A stretch of 64,000 nt of DNA from Hyphomicrobiales bacterium. GTDB taxonomy: Bacteria > Pseudomonadota > Alphaproteobacteria > Rhizobiales > Rhizobiaceae. The first letter of the stretch is position 1. Each line of letters starts with the position of its first letter. A program made the position numbers and the translations under genes. The notes under the pieces were generated by a model. It did not search any database, was not told the DNA's origin, and saw only the letters and a program-made list of their open reading frames with translations. Below are positions 50,628 to 59,135 of this stretch, in pieces. The stretch spans positions 154,860 through 218,859 of the forward strand of contig UCIA01000029.1 of the NCBI GenBank assembly GCA_900472295.1, given 5' to 3'.

Positions 50628-51304
50628 TACTTTTCCCGCCGCGATAATATGAAACCCGCCTGCGGTTTTGCATCAGCGCCGCGCAGATAAAGCGGTTTCG
50701 GCTTCTCGCCTTCGCCCTTGGCCGCAGCCAAACGGGCGTAGATCGCAATGTCGGCAGTGGCCGATGTCGGGCCGACGTCGAAGACCAGTTCGGCCGATGC
50801 CGCAATCTGCAGGGCGGCCGTACCGGCAAGCACCGCTAAATTGTCCGCAGCCATCGCAGCCGCTTGGGCAAATGTGGTCACCGCAGGACCATAGCGCAAA
50901 ATCGTGTCTGCATCGTATAGAGCGGCATGGATCTCTTCGCGGCCGGCATCGAGCGCAGCCAGAGCCGGCCGGCCCGGATATACCGCCCTCGCCTCGGCCG
51001 CCAGCGCCTCCAGCGTCGTCACGCCGATCGCCGGGATCTTCAGCGCCAGCGCCAGGCCACGCGCCGCCGACACGCCGACGCGCAGGCCGGTGAACGAGCC
51101 CGGGCCAACGGACACCGCGACGGCGCCAAGGCCGGCATAGCCGGTATCGCCCGCCTTCAGCGCCTGGTCGATGACGGCCATCAGGTGTTCGGCATGACCT
51201 TTGCCGAGATCGAGCACCGAGCGGCCGAGCTCGTTGCCGGCCGCCACGTCGTAGACGCAAGCGGCGCAGAGATTGGCGGCACAGTCGATGGCGAGCAGTT
51301 TCAT
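50627..51304 (-). CDS. tsaB: tRNA threonylcarbamoyladenosine biosynthesis protein TsaB
   Basis: 225 aa from ATG 51304. It begins MKLLAIDCAANLCAACVYD and contains VSVGPGSFTGLRVGVSAARGLALAL, the TsaB family pattern. TsaB is the scaffold that pairs with TsaD and TsaE to make t6A-37 in tRNAs reading ANN codons. It starts the tsaB-rimI-olsA-miaB set on this strand. An inverted repeat separates it from the iron cluster. Confidence 0.95.
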   Translation of the reverse strand: MKLLAIDCAANLCAACVYDVAAGNELGRSVLDLGKGHAEHLMAVIDQALKAGDTGYAGLGAVAVSVGPGSFTGLRVGVSAARGLALALKIPAIGVTTLEALAAEARAVYPGRPALAALDAGREEIHAALYDADTILRYGPAVTTFAQAAAMAADNLAVLAGTAALQIAASAELVFDVGPTSATADIAIYARLAAAKGEGEKPKPLYLRGADAKPQAGFILSRREK

Positions 51305-51390
51305 AAGGCGGCCGGTTCGAAAAACTGTCTCCCTCTGCCCGCCACGGCGCGCCGCCGCAAGAGGAAAGTTAAGCGGCTTCGTTTCGTACT

Positions 51391-51416
51391 TTCCTTCTCC
51401 CCCTGGGGAGAAGGAA
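51391..51416. repeat. Perfect inverted repeat between the iron cluster and tsaB
   Basis: TTCCTTCTCCCC (51391-51402) and GGGGAGAAGGAA (51405-51416) are perfectly complementary over 12 bp with a 2-nt loop. It lies 4 bp after the DUF1513 gene stop, so it may end that transcript. No T-run follows. Confidence 0.8.
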
Positions 51417-51420
51417 GAAC

Positions 51421-52521
51421 CTACACCGCCTCGATGCGCAGCATGTGGTTGTCCCAGACATAGTCGGGCTCGGACCTGGTCGTGCCACTGCCTTCGATGA
51501 TCTCGCCCGCACCCGTCGTCGCCATGAAATTCGGTCCGTCGGGCGCCAGGCCGCAGACCTCGACCAGCGCCTTGGTGGCGACGACCTTGCCGCTGCTGGC
51601 GTCGATCACCGCCAGCGAATTGCCTTCCGGCGAGGACACCGCGACCGTTCCGGCAACGGGGTTTGCCGCGACCGAGCCGATATAATTCCTGAAACCGGAC
51701 AGCACGTCCTGCGGCATGTCGAGCAAAGCCAATTCCTTGCCACGCGCGGCGCGGCCGACCAGCAGCGGCCGGTCGGTGCCCGGTCCGCGATACTGACAAC
51801 CGAACCAGATGGTGCCTTTGGGGTCGGCATCCATATGGCGGATCGAAAGCTGGTGCAGGGCCGGCGGCAGCTCGTGTTTTTCGACGAGGTCGCCGGTGAT
51901 GCGGTCGACCAGCACATAGGACGGCTTCATGGTCGCGATGTTGAGTTCGGCGCGGCCATAGTCGGGGTGGGTCTCGATGCCGCCATTGGCGATGGCGATC
52001 GTTCTGCCGTCGCCGAGCAGCAAAAGCTCGTGCGGCCCCATGCCGTAGGTCGGGAACTCGCCGACGCGGTTGAATTTGGCTCGTGCGTCGTAGATACCGA
52101 CGACGCCTGCGGCATTGTCGAAATCATTTTCAGTGGCATAGAGCAGCGCTCCATCGGCCGAGAACACGCCATGGCCGAAGAAGTGGCGGCCGGTGATGCT
52201 GGCAATGGTCAGCGGCGCGTCGCGGCCGGTGTGGTCGAAGACCACGGCGAAGGTGCCGGGCTGCCTGGCGAAGACCACCGAGCGCTTCGATACCGGATCG
52301 AAGGTGACATCGTGGCCACGGTCGGGCAGGTCGATCGCATGCAGTAGTTTGCCGGCTTCCGACAGCACCGCCGCGCCAAAACTGCCGTCGCGCTTGACGA
52401 AGGCGGTGGCAAAGATCGCATCCGCAGCAAGCGTGTTCGCCCAGGCCGAGGGCGCCATCGCGGCGATAAAGCCGGCGCCGGCAGCCCTCAGAAAATCGCG
52501 GCGATCGATCAGCGTCGTCAT
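51421..52521 (-). CDS. DUF1513 family protein, Tat-exported
   Basis: 366 aa from ATG 52521. A twin-arginine signal is visible (IDRRDFLRAAGAGFIAAMAPSAWA, RRxFL type). The mature part has the beta-propeller-like pattern of DUF1513, with blocks such as GHDVTFDP, FFGHGVFSADGALLYATEND, GMGPHELLLL and PKGTIWFGCQYRG. It is the last gene of the iron cluster, 2 bp after the second imelysin. The family is commonly found with imelysin and di-heme proteins. Function unknown. Confidence 0.9.
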   Translation of the reverse strand: MTTLIDRRDFLRAAGAGFIAAMAPSAWANTLAADAIFATAFVKRDGSFGAAVLSEAGKLLHAIDLPDRGHDVTFDPVSKRSVVFARQPGTFAVVFDHTGRDAPLTIASITGRHFFGHGVFSADGALLYATENDFDNAAGVVGIYDARAKFNRVGEFPTYGMGPHELLLLGDGRTIAIANGGIETHPDYGRAELNIATMKPSYVLVDRITGDLVEKHELPPALHQLSIRHMDADPKGTIWFGCQYRGPGTDRPLLVGRAARGKELALLDMPQDVLSGFRNYIGSVAANPVAGTVAVSSPEGNSLAVIDASSGKVVATKALVEVCGLAPDGPNFMATTGAGEIIEGSGTTRSEPDYVWDNHMLRIEAV

Positions 52522-52523
52522 GA

Positions 52524-53603
52524 TCAGTCTCCGTCCAACGACGAAAAGCCCGCGGTCAGGCCGAATTCGGCGGTCAGCCGGGTGCCGATCAGGCCCGACA
52601 GGCTGGAGGTGATGAGTGCGAAATGCTCGAGCTTGTCGCGCTCCCCCGGATCGGCGAGTGCCTTGTCGATCGGTCCTTGAACGGACTTGGCGGTGGCGAC
52701 GCCATTGGTGAGCTGGATATGGATCGATTCCGCCATCCATCTGCTATCCTCGGGCAGCGCGTCGCCAAGTTTTGAGGCCTCAAACAGCGCGTCGATCCCA
52801 GCGAGATTGCCGGCTAAGGACAGGCCGGTGTTTTGCGAGCGCCAGTAGATCGCCTGCCTTGGCTTGTCAGCTTCCGGATTGGCGCCGAGAAAACCTTTGA
52901 GGCGCACGTCGCGGACCATCTCCAGGTCGTTGATGAAGACGCCAACCAGTTCGGTCACCGCTTCGGTGCCATCGCGGTAGAGCGCATTGTCTGGTCCCGG
53001 GTTTGCCCACAGGGCGGCAAAGCCGTCCGGCTTTTTCCAGGCGGCGTCGACTTCGGCGGCCATCGTCTCGATATTCTTGGCCACCGCCGCGCCATAGGCG
53101 CAGCGATAGGGATCGTCCTTGCCGGCCAGTGCCTCGGCGCCGTCACCATAGAGCACGAACTCCAGCGCGCCTAACCCCTGCATGGCAACGCTCTTGCCCG
53201 CCAGTTGCGCCGGGTCGGTGGCGGTCGGGTCTTTGCCGGCGAGCGCGGCCTGCACCTGCTTCAGGCCGATGCTCTTGCGGTCCGGCCAATAGAGCATGCG
53301 CTCCAGCCGGTTGTTCTCCTTGATCGGCCCGAAGGCGATGATCTCGGCCGACGACCAGGCCTCGACCGTGGCCGAGAATTCGGCATGCGCGGCATCGAGT
53401 GCTGATTGCGAAGGCGCGGCGCACAGCGCCTGCACCGAAATGGCCAATCGGCCGGCATGGTCATGCAGGCTGGCGTAGGCGGGACGGACGAAGCCGTCGA
53501 TGGCGCGCTGGATGACGTCGGAGGCCTTTATCGACGCCGCTGCCGGGGACACGCCCAACATTGCCAGCGGAAGGACGAGAACAGGCAGAAAACGCTTCAG
53601 CAT
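52524..53603 (-). CDS. Imelysin family protein
   Basis: 359 aa with a Sec signal peptide (VLVLPLAMLGVSPAAA). Imelysin pattern includes VQALCAAPSQSALDAAHAEF and AMQGLGALEFVLYG; at the canonical GxHxxE site this protein reads GLGALE, so the His is missing while the Glu is kept. The family is tied to iron uptake (IrpA, EfeO relatives). It overlaps the di-heme oxidoreductase stop (TGATG). It is a diverged paralogue of the imelysin at 56036. Confidence 0.9.
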   Translation of the reverse strand: MLKRFLPVLVLPLAMLGVSPAAASIKASDVIQRAIDGFVRPAYASLHDHAGRLAISVQALCAAPSQSALDAAHAEFSATVEAWSSAEIIAFGPIKENNRLERMLYWPDRKSIGLKQVQAALAGKDPTATDPAQLAGKSVAMQGLGALEFVLYGDGAEALAGKDDPYRCAYGAAVAKNIETMAAEVDAAWKKPDGFAALWANPGPDNALYRDGTEAVTELVGVFINDLEMVRDVRLKGFLGANPEADKPRQAIYWRSQNTGLSLAGNLAGIDALFEASKLGDALPEDSRWMAESIHIQLTNGVATAKSVQGPIDKALADPGERDKLEHFALITSSLSGLIGTRLTAEFGLTAGFSSLDGD

Positions 53604-55204
53604 CAGAGTGACTCCAGGAATTTGATGAGAGCATCGCGCTCAGTGGCATTGGCGGCGGCAAAGCGGTCGCGCGCCTTCTGCCCCTCGCCGCCATGCCACA
53701 GGATCGCTTCGGCAAGCGTGCGCGCACGCCCGTCATGCAGAAAGAAAGAATTGCCGTTGACCGTCTGGGTCAGCCCGATGCCCCACAGCGGCGGGGTGCG
53801 CCATTCGCTGCCCGTGGCATCGCCAACGGCCTGGCCATCGGCCAGACCGGACCCCATGTCGTGCAGCAGAAAGTCGGAATAGGGCCAGATCAGCTGGAAG
53901 GCCTGCGCCTTGTTCGGTGTGCCGCGCAGAGTGACGAATTTCGGCGTGTGGCAAGAAATGCAGCCCATGTCGTAGAAAAGCTTTTTGCCGGCGAGCACAT
54001 CGGCAGCGCCGACATCGCGCCGCGCAGGCACGGCAAGATTCTGCGAATAGAAGGTGACGAGGTCCATCACCGGCGGCGGCGCCTCGACGGCACCCAGCCG
54101 CTTCTGCACGCCGTTCGGCATGGAGAGGCAGGCCTTTTCGGCTGCGGTGCAATCGCCCCAATGGTTGGGTTCTTCCGGCGTCGAAATGCCGATATCGCCG
54201 GCAAAGGCATCGGCCGCCTGCTGGCGGATCGACGCCGTCTGCGCCTTCCAGCCGAAACGGCCAAGCGTCAGTGCGCCAGTGCTGAGAGAGCGCACCATGT
54301 TGGGCTTGCCGGAAATGCCGTCGCCATCGCGGTCGTCCGGATCGGCATGGGCAAGGATATCAGCCGGTGCGATCTGCTCTATCAAGCCAAGCCCGATCAT
54401 TGGCGGGGTCAGGCGCGGCGACAATGTCGTGTGCGGATCGAGCGGCCCGTAGCCGAGGCCGTCGATGGAATAGCTCGGCCTGCGCAGCGAAACGGTACTG
54501 CCGTCACCAAGCGCAACCTTGTCCTCGCTGTAGTCGACATGCATGCGGCCCTCGCCCTTGAGGCCGGGGACAGCCAGCTCCTGCAATTGCGTGCCATAGA
54601 TGGGATCGGGAAAGTTCAGCACCTTGTGCCCGGCGAGCGCGGCCTTTTCCTCAGCCGTGCTGGCGTCGCGCGCCAGTCGCAGGAACATCGAGGTGGAGCG
54701 GCTGTCGGCTGATGGCGGGCGGCCGCGGCCATCCTTCAGATGGCAGTTCTGGCAGGCACGCTCGTTGAACAGCGGCCCGAGGCCATCCGAAGCCTGGGTC
54801 GAGGATGGCGACGACACCCAGTTCTTGCGAAACAGCGCATTGCCGAGCTTGAAATTGCCCTCTTCCTCGAAGGTGATGTTTTCAGCGGGTTGCGAGAAGG
54901 CGTCTCGATTGGCGTCTTTCCTCGACGTGCCGGCGCCGCCCTGCATCGTTTCGAAGGCTTCAGGCTTGGAGAAATCCTGGGTTGGCCTGGTGACGGCAAG
55001 GACGCGAGCCTGATCCTTCGGCGTCAGATCGGTACGGTGGCCGGCGAGGCTAGCAGATTCCTGGGCGCTGACGGGAGCCAGCGCTGAAGCCAGCGCCAAT
55101 ATCGCAATCGAAAGCCCGCGAAACGTCTTACTTCGCGGGGCTTTGGGGAGCAGCGGGCCGCCGGCCCGCCGCATGCGGCGCAAAAAATCTAGGGGGCGCC
55201 GCAT
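53603..55204 (-). CDS. Di-heme oxidoreductase (DUF1111 family)
   Basis: 533 aa. A signal peptide lies inside the N-terminus (LSIAILALASALAPVSAQ). Two c-type heme sites, CQNCH and CISCH, are present, with a MauG/peroxidase-like layout around GDGISGKPN and the C-terminal FFLHDGRARTLAEAILWHGGEG. It is periplasmic and should transfer electrons; in this setting it may oxidise or reduce iron handled by the imelysins. It follows bfr by 12 bp. Start at ATG 55204 is uncertain; ATG 55174 is the other option. Confidence 0.9.
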   Translation of the reverse strand: MRRPLDFLRRMRRAGGPLLPKAPRSKTFRGLSIAILALASALAPVSAQESASLAGHRTDLTPKDQARVLAVTRPTQDFSKPEAFETMQGGAGTSRKDANRDAFSQPAENITFEEEGNFKLGNALFRKNWVSSPSSTQASDGLGPLFNERACQNCHLKDGRGRPPSADSRSTSMFLRLARDASTAEEKAALAGHKVLNFPDPIYGTQLQELAVPGLKGEGRMHVDYSEDKVALGDGSTVSLRRPSYSIDGLGYGPLDPHTTLSPRLTPPMIGLGLIEQIAPADILAHADPDDRDGDGISGKPNMVRSLSTGALTLGRFGWKAQTASIRQQAADAFAGDIGISTPEEPNHWGDCTAAEKACLSMPNGVQKRLGAVEAPPPVMDLVTFYSQNLAVPARRDVGAADVLAGKKLFYDMGCISCHTPKFVTLRGTPNKAQAFQLIWPYSDFLLHDMGSGLADGQAVGDATGSEWRTPPLWGIGLTQTVNGNSFFLHDGRARTLAEAILWHGGEGQKARDRFAAANATERDALIKFLESL

Positions 55205-55216
55205 TCCTGCATGGTC

Positions 55217-55702
55217 CTATTCCGCCTCGTCAGCCGGTGCGGCGTTGAGCAGGCCGTATTTTTCCTCGCCGATCGAAGCCAGCAGATCGAGCTGCGTCTC
55301 GAGGAAGTCGATGTGACCTTCCTCGTCGGCGAGCAGTTCCTCGAAAAGCTTCATCGTCACGTAGTCGCCGGCTTCGTTGCAGATTTCGCGCGAGCGCTTG
55401 TAGGCGGTGCGTGCGTCATATTCGCCGGCGAGATCGGATTCGAGCACTTCCTTGACGTTCTGGCCGATGCGCAGCGGCGCCACGGACTGCAGATTCGGGT
55501 GGCCCTCAAGGAAGATGATGCGGGCAACAAGCTTGTCGGCATGCTGCATCTCTTCGATCGATTCCGCGCGCTCCTTCTTTGCCAGCTTGGCGTATCCCCA
55601 GTCTTCCAGCAGACGGTAATGCACCCAGTATTGATTGACAGCTCCGAGCTCCAGGAAAAGAGCCTCGTTAAGCCGCTCTATGATCTGTTTTTCGCCCTTC
55701 AT
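55217..55702 (-). CDS. bfr: Bacterioferritin
   Basis: 161 aa from ATG 55702. The ferroxidase site is complete (Glu18, Glu51, His54, and DEEGHIDFLE at the end) and Met52 for the inter-subunit heme is present (IEEMQHADK). It forms a 24-mer that stores iron as ferric mineral. Its first 35 bp overlap the end of bfd in another frame. Confidence 0.97.
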   Translation of the reverse strand: MKGEKQIIERLNEALFLELGAVNQYWVHYRLLEDWGYAKLAKKERAESIEEMQHADKLVARIIFLEGHPNLQSVAPLRIGQNVKEVLESDLAGEYDARTAYKRSREICNEAGDYVTMKLFEELLADEEGHIDFLETQLDLLASIGEEKYGLLNAAPADEAE

Positions 55703-55979
55703 GGGTTCTGCTCCCGTATTGGACGCGCAGGCCTCTGACGCGATCCAGGTGTGAAACGATGTCCACGCCGCTCGCCTCCGAGCGGGCGTGGTAATTTTCG
55801 GTGACCCGAATGATCGTTTCGACCACATTTGGGAAGCAGCCGCAACAGCGACCACGCTTTTGCATCGTGTGATAGATCTTCGCCGGCACGATTAATTGCC
55901 AGGGATCCTGATCCAGCAGCCCGATGATCGTCTGCTCAATCTCCTTCTCAGTGATGATGTTGCAATGGCAGATCAGCAT
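55668..55979 (-). CDS. bfd: Bacterioferritin-associated ferredoxin
   Basis: 103 aa. The [2Fe-2S] ligands are in the usual spacing: Cys4 and Cys6 (LICHCN), then Cys45 and Cys48 in GRCCGCFP, with an extra Cys46. Bfd reduces iron in bacterioferritin to release it. E. coli Bfd is 64 aa; this one has a longer tail that runs into bfr by 35 bp. It follows the first imelysin by 56 bp. Confidence 0.92.
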   Translation of the reverse strand: MLICHCNIITEKEIEQTIIGLLDQDPWQLIVPAKIYHTMQKRGRCCGCFPNVVETIIRVTENYHARSEASGVDIVSHLDRVRGLRVQYGSRTHEGRKTDHRAA

Positions 55980-56035
55980 TTGGTTGCCCTGGCTGACGGC
56001 GCTCCTCCTCGCCGTTTGGCTGGTGGTTAGGTGTC

Positions 56036-57328
56036 CTACTTGAACACCTTGTCCGGTGCATCGAGGCTGTCGGAACCCTCGAAAGCGATGTTGTTGAGCT
56101 TTAGCGCGCCGACGGCGCGTTCGATCGACTTGGTCTGGTCGACCAGCGCGTCGATTGCCGCCTGCACGGTGGCGTTGCCTTCTTTATTGCCCTCGGCGAT
56201 CTGCTGGTCATAGGCCTCGCCGGCCACTGCGCGGGCCTTGATCGCCTCCATCTTGGCGACCGAGACGTCGAGCTTGTCCGACAGTTCCTTGTCGATCGCC
56301 GGATCGGCCGCCTTCACCATATCGTGAACGGACGGACCCGAAACAACGGTGCCGTCGGTGCGGGTATAGCTGGCGAGATAGGCGGCGCGGATGCCGATAG
56401 CGTCATAGAGATGCGAATTATAGGTGTTGTCGGAGAAGCAGTCATGCTCCTCTTCCGGATCGTGCAGCAGCAGGCCGAGCTTCATGCGCTCGCCGGCGAG
56501 TTCGCCGTAGGACAGCGAACCCATACCGGTGAAGATCACCGAAATAGCGGTGTTCGGCTCGTCATCGACGAGAGCCTTGCGGGCTGCGCCGTCTTCCTTC
56601 CAGTTGCCGACCATCTCCTGCAGGTCGGAGACCAGCAGGTCGCTGGCCGACTTCAGATACTCGGCGCGGCGATCGCAATTGCCGCCGGTGCAGTTTTTCA
56701 GATCATAGTCGGTGTAGGGGCGCTCGCCGGCGCCCGGGCCGGTGCCGTGCAGGTCCTGGCCCCAGAGCAGGAATTCGATGGCGTGATAGCCGGTGGCGAC
56801 ATTGGCTTCGATACCGCCGGCTTCCTGCAGCGTGCCGGAGAGGAATTCCGGAGAGAGCTTCGAAGCATCGACCTTCTTGCCGTTGATCTCGATTTCCTTG
56901 TTGGCAATCACATTGGCGGTATAGAGCGCATTGGCGTCGGACTCGGTGCCGTAGCTCTTGGCGACATAGTCGATCAGGCCTTCGTCCAGCGGCCAGGCAT
57001 TCACCTTGCCTTCCCAGTCGTCGACGATCTTGTTGCCGAAGCGATAGACCTCGGTCTGCTGGTAGGGAACGCGCGACGCTTTCCAGGCTTCGCGGGCGGC
57101 GTTCAGCGTGTCTGCCGATGGATTGGCGAGCAGTGCGTCGACAGCCTTGTCGAGCGCCTGCGCCGTGGTCAGCGAATCCTCATACTTGGCCAGCGCAATG
57201 TCGGAATAGGTCTTGATGACCGCCTTGGCATCGGTCTCCGCCGCCTTGGCCGGCAGTATAAAAACCGCCGCCGTCAACGCAACCGTGGCACCGATCGCAG
57301 CCAACCTGCCGCCATATCGTGCTGTCAT
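56036..57328 (-). CDS. irpA: Imelysin family iron-regulated protein (IrpA-like)
   Basis: 430 aa from ATG 57328 (ATG 57331 is in frame just before it; GGAG spacing favours 57328). A signal peptide ends near residue 29 (AAVFILPAKA). The imelysin motif GxHxxE is intact in NVATGYHAIEFLLWG, and two paired half-repeats of the fold are visible, including LLLHDPEEEHDCFSDNTYNS. IrpA-type imelysins are periplasmic and iron-repressed. First gene of the cluster, about 250 bp below the Irr-box-like palindrome. Confidence 0.93.
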   Translation of the reverse strand: MTARYGGRLAAIGATVALTAAVFILPAKAAETDAKAVIKTYSDIALAKYEDSLTTAQALDKAVDALLANPSADTLNAAREAWKASRVPYQQTEVYRFGNKIVDDWEGKVNAWPLDEGLIDYVAKSYGTESDANALYTANVIANKEIEINGKKVDASKLSPEFLSGTLQEAGGIEANVATGYHAIEFLLWGQDLHGTGPGAGERPYTDYDLKNCTGGNCDRRAEYLKSASDLLVSDLQEMVGNWKEDGAARKALVDDEPNTAISVIFTGMGSLSYGELAGERMKLGLLLHDPEEEHDCFSDNTYNSHLYDAIGIRAAYLASYTRTDGTVVSGPSVHDMVKAADPAIDKELSDKLDVSVAKMEAIKARAVAGEAYDQQIAEGNKEGNATVQAAIDALVDQTKSIERAVGALKLNNIAFEGSDSLDAPDKVFK

Positions 57329-57764
57329 CATCAGTCTCCAGTTCAATGGGAATTCGGTAAAAGGCGCTCGTGCCAAACGATGCCAGGACATAGGCATGCC
57401 ATAGGACACGACAGATGCCGCGCCATTGCGCGGTTCACGGTAGAAAGACACCAAATGCCTCCAATCGAACGGGTTCAAGGCCCAAACATCAAAGGGATGC
57501 GCTGACGCGCGAGCCTCCATAAAACGACGGCGGCGCGGGAAGTCAACTGGCGGGGCCCTAAAAATTCAATTGAAACAACAGTTTAGAATTATTCTAAACT
57601 AGCACTATCAACTTTAAATCGCATCGTTTGCAGCCCGAGGTGAGCGACGCCGACATTGACAGATGACCATTCCGGGTGCGACCCGGACCGGGGCTCTTGC
57701 GACGGCGGCAGACAATCGCCATCTGGCGGGACGTTCTAGATTTGAAACAGGAATTCGGGTTGCG
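57329..57764. other. Divergent control region of the iron cluster and FAD reductase
   Basis: A 436-bp region without a convincing gene. An Irr-box-like palindrome is at 57580-57600 in an AT-rich patch (57555-57620). The frame of irpA stays open up to 57520 but has no ribosome binding site or signal peptide. TTGAAA and TTGATA boxes flank the palindrome on either strand; -10 elements are weak. Confidence 0.65.
57580..57600. promoter_or_regulatory. Irr box (iron control element)
   Basis: Perfect palindrome of AGTTTAGAA and TTCTAAACT arms around TTA. It matches the reported Irr-binding pattern with TTTAGAA and TTCTAAA arms 3 bp apart. It is 252 bp from irpA and 165 bp from the FAD reductase start. 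irr itself is in the window. Confidence 0.88.
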
Positions 57765-59018
57765 ATGAAGAACGGTGTCGTCATTGTCGGTGCGGGTCAT
57801 GCGGGCGTGCAAGCGGCCGCCAGCCTGCGCGAGGAAGGCTATGACGGACTGGTCATCCTGATTGGCGACGAAAACGAGCTGCCCTATCACAAGCCACCGC
57901 TGTCGAAGACCTTCATCAAGGACGCCGAGGCCAAGCCGCAGCCCTTGCGCGGCGAGGCTTTTTACACCGGCAGCACCATCGACTTCAGGCCTGGTATCCG
58001 AATCGACCGCATCGATACGGCTGGCCGCAGGCTGGAGATAGCGGGCGGCGGCGTGCTGCCGTTCGACCGCCTGATCCTGGCCACCGGCTCACGGCCGCGG
58101 CTTCTGCCGCTGCCCGGCGCCGACCTGTCGGGCGTGCTGTCGCTGCGCTCGATCGCCGATGCACGGCTGATCCGCGAACGCAGCGCGCAGAGCGAAGACG
58201 TCGTCATCCTCGGCGGTGGCTTCATCGGGCTGGAGATCGCGGCAACGCTGAGGGCCGCCGGCCGCAACGTCACCGTGGTCGAAGCTGTCGACCGGCTGCT
58301 CGGCCGCGCCGTGGCGCCTGTGGTGGCAAGCCATGTCCGCCAGCGGCTGGAGGCGCTCGGCGTGCGAATCCTCACAGCCACCACCATCGCACGGCTGGAA
58401 GGCGAGAACGGCCATGTCTGCGCCGCCATCACCTCCACCGGCGAGAAACTGCCGGCGCGCATGGTCATCGTCGGCATCGGCGCCGTGCCGAATGTCGAAT
58501 TGGCGCAGGCCGTAGGGCTGACTGTCGCCAACGGCATCCGCGTCGACCAACAGATGCGCACATCAGTGCCTGATATTCTGGCCATCGGCGACGCCGCCTC
58601 CTACCGGCACTGGTCGACCGGCGGCGATGTGCGGCTGGAATCGGTGCAGAACGCCACCGACCAAGCGCGGCTTGCCGCGCGCACGATCACCGGCCATGTG
58701 GACGCCTTTGCGGCCGTGCCATGGTTCTGGTCGGATATCGGCGACATGAAACTGCAAATGGTCGGGCTGACATCGGGCGGCGACAGCCATGTCGTGCTCG
58801 GCGATCTGGCTGAGAACAAGTTCTCGATCTACCACTATGCCGGCAACCGGCTGCTGGGCATCGAATCGGTCAACCGACCCGGCGACCATATGCTCGGCCG
58901 CAAGATGCTCGGCGCCGGTTTCTCGCCAGCGCCGCAGATTGTGGCGGAGGGGCCTGATGGGCTGAAGGCGGCATTGGCGGCGTTTCAGCAGGACGAGCCG
59001 GCCCGGGCTGCTGGCTGA
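57765..59018 (+). CDS. NAD(P)/FAD-dependent ferredoxin reductase-like protein
   Basis: 417 aa from ATG 57765, chosen because the FAD-binding strand (VVIVGAGHAGVQAAASLREEG) follows directly; ATG 57663 is upstream but lacks support. A second dinucleotide site for NAD(P) is at VVILGGGFIGLEIAATLRAAG, and the C-terminal FAD site includes VPDILAIGDAA. It resembles rhodocoxin and putidaredoxin reductases, which pass electrons from NAD(P)H to a ferredoxin. No ferredoxin is adjacent. It diverges from the iron cluster and may share its Irr box. Confidence 0.9.
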   Translation: MKNGVVIVGAGHAGVQAAASLREEGYDGLVILIGDENELPYHKPPLSKTFIKDAEAKPQPLRGEAFYTGSTIDFRPGIRIDRIDTAGRRLEIAGGGVLPFDRLILATGSRPRLLPLPGADLSGVLSLRSIADARLIRERSAQSEDVVILGGGFIGLEIAATLRAAGRNVTVVEAVDRLLGRAVAPVVASHVRQRLEALGVRILTATTIARLEGENGHVCAAITSTGEKLPARMVIVGIGAVPNVELAQAVGLTVANGIRVDQQMRTSVPDILAIGDAASYRHWSTGGDVRLESVQNATDQARLAARTITGHVDAFAAVPWFWSDIGDMKLQMVGLTSGGDSHVVLGDLAENKFSIYHYAGNRLLGIESVNRPGDHMLGRKMLGAGFSPAPQIVAEGPDGLKAALAAFQQDEPARAAG

Positions 59019-59038
59019 CGCCTCTTTACCTCGCCCTT

Positions 59039-59117
59039 GTGGGGAGGTCGGACCGCAAGTCCGGGTGGGGGGCTTGGCGCCGCCCCCACCCCGCTGCTTC
59101 GCAGCGACCCTCCCCAC
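59039..59117. repeat. Cloverleaf-like palindromic repeat between FAD reductase and gabT
   Basis: Outer arms GTGGGGAGGTCG and CGACCCTCCCCAC (one bulge) enclose three small hairpins: CGGAC/GTCCG, GGTGGGGG/CCCCCACC and GCTGC/GCAGC. Such CTCCCC elements are common between genes in rhizobia. It sits where the FAD reductase and gabT transcripts converge, so it may stop both. Confidence 0.85.
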
Positions 59118-59135
59118 GAGGGGGAGGGTAAGGCG

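Noticed and set aside
57332..57520. Extension of irpA upstream to 57520.
   Set aside because: The added residues have no family similarity and would place the signal peptide inside the protein; the good ribosome site is at 57328.
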